This document shows positions 63,718 through 64,000 of a DNA stretch of 64,000 nt, piece by piece. A program made the position numbers and the translations under genes. The stretch's first letter is position 1. Each line of letters begins with the position of its first letter. The stretch lies in NCBI GenBank assembly GCA_964345225.1, contig CAYFQB010000032.1, forward strand, positions 21,132-85,131, written 5' to 3'. The stretch is from CAYFQB01 sp964345225 (GTDB lineage Bacteria; Nitrospirota; Thermodesulfovibrionia; Thermodesulfovibrionales; UBA6898). The notes beneath the pieces are model-generated. The model had not been told where the DNA came from. It did no database searches and was given only the letters and a program-made list of their open reading frames with translations.

Positions 63718-64000
63718 CCCCAAAAAATGCATTTCAGTATAAAAAAAGCAGGTGTATTTGCAGAAAAAGTCTTTACCATTTTATCCCGACTTGTCGGGGC
63801 CCACCTTTGTAAGTCCTCTCAATACCCGATTGCCTTTACGTTATCATATAAAATTATCTGTATAAATAAGGTGATTTGTTAACCCCGTACAATGGTATTA
63901 TTGATGCAGCTTAGTAAATTCTACAGTTTTCCAGAAATTCATCTATAGGTTTTCATATAGCAACTTATTTTACGGGGTAAAGGTTTTTCTGCAAGTATAC
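63714..64000. repeat. Fold-back element R2b with a nested insertion, cut by the window end
   Basis: The left part matches R2a (35557) closely: TTAACCCCAAAAAATGCATTT, CTTTACCATTTTATCCCGAC and CACCTTTGTAAGTCCTC. After GATTTG the match is broken by an R1-type insertion (63880-63978) and resumes with AAAGGTTTTTCTGC. The right end lies outside the window. Confidence 0.8.
63880..63978. repeat. R1-type element inserted in R2b
   Basis: Arms TAACCCCGTAC and TTTTACGGGGT enclose about 99 bp with no gene. R2a lacks it at the same place (GATTTGTAAAGG), so R2a serves as the empty site. The target duplication cannot be settled because T and A repeats make the ends ambiguous. Confidence 0.78.

Noticed and set aside
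63522..63812. 96-residue plus-strand frame
   Set aside because: It is read through R3b and R2b; a similar frame in R3a is broken, and there is no ribosome site.

Overview
This is about 64 kb of chromosome from a low-to-medium GC, Gram-negative, probably anaerobic bacterium. Lipid A and Kdo genes show an outer membrane. The System II cytochrome c maturation pair, a 13-CXXCH cytochrome with a membrane cytochrome b, two histidine kinases carrying a haem-c motif, many sigma-54 regulators and lone PilZ proteins are typical of Nitrospirota (Thermodesulfovibrio-like) or Desulfobacterota. The phylum is an inference; no rRNA is present. There is no transposase, integrase, phage gene or CRISPR array.

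Layout. 0.3-1.7 kb: a hypothetical gene, a small membrane protein and a secreted PrcB-like protein. 1.8-7.1 kb (minus): gltX, tilS, a PilZ/DUF4388/DnaJ/TPR protein and a RodZ-like protein. 7.2-11.7 kb: a FabF-like ketosynthase facing a three-gene set (epimerase, serine palmitoyltransferase-like, GNAT) that matches bacterial ceramide synthesis. 11.8-17.7 kb: two response regulators, a haem-motif histidine kinase, ccsB and resB. 17.9-25.5 kb: a cupin, two zinc alcohol dehydrogenases, a UPF0182 protein and larC. 25.6-34.1 kb: an OmpA-like lipoprotein, PilZ, HtrA, Pit with its DUF47 partner, cysQ and a LysR regulator. 34.2-41.0 kb: rnpB, a zinc-ribbon gene, a CAU tRNA and the macromolecular-synthesis cluster rpsU-yqeY-nif3-dnaG-rpoD. 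41.5-44.6 kb: an NtrB/NtrC pair and a Trm112-like protein. 45.0-51.5 kb: a peptidase, then the 13-haem cytochrome, cytochrome b, a haem-motif kinase and a NarL-type regulator. 51.6-55.5 kb: a tightly packed operon of nuclease-like protein, 55-residue cysteine protein, ExeA-like ATPase and class II aldolase-like protein. 55.7-62.0 kb: yjbQ and the lipid A genes gnnA-gnnB-lpxB-waaA-lpxK. 62.3-63.3 kb: trpD.

The intergenic DNA is unusually structured. It holds heptad tracts, built from 7-bp units of changing sequence that keep a 7-bp register for up to about 100 bp, and at least three families of fold-back (MITE-like) elements. One element is nested in another, and one supplies the stop codon of lpxK. 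Related short-unit sequence also appears inside coding regions (ketosynthase, lpxK) and in the false N-terminal extension of gnnA.

The best-supported biology is a putative sphingolipid pathway, a diamino-sugar (GlcN3N) lipid A pathway and a haem-sensing, cytochrome-rich electron-transfer locus. The heptad tracts and fold-back elements are the least explained structures.
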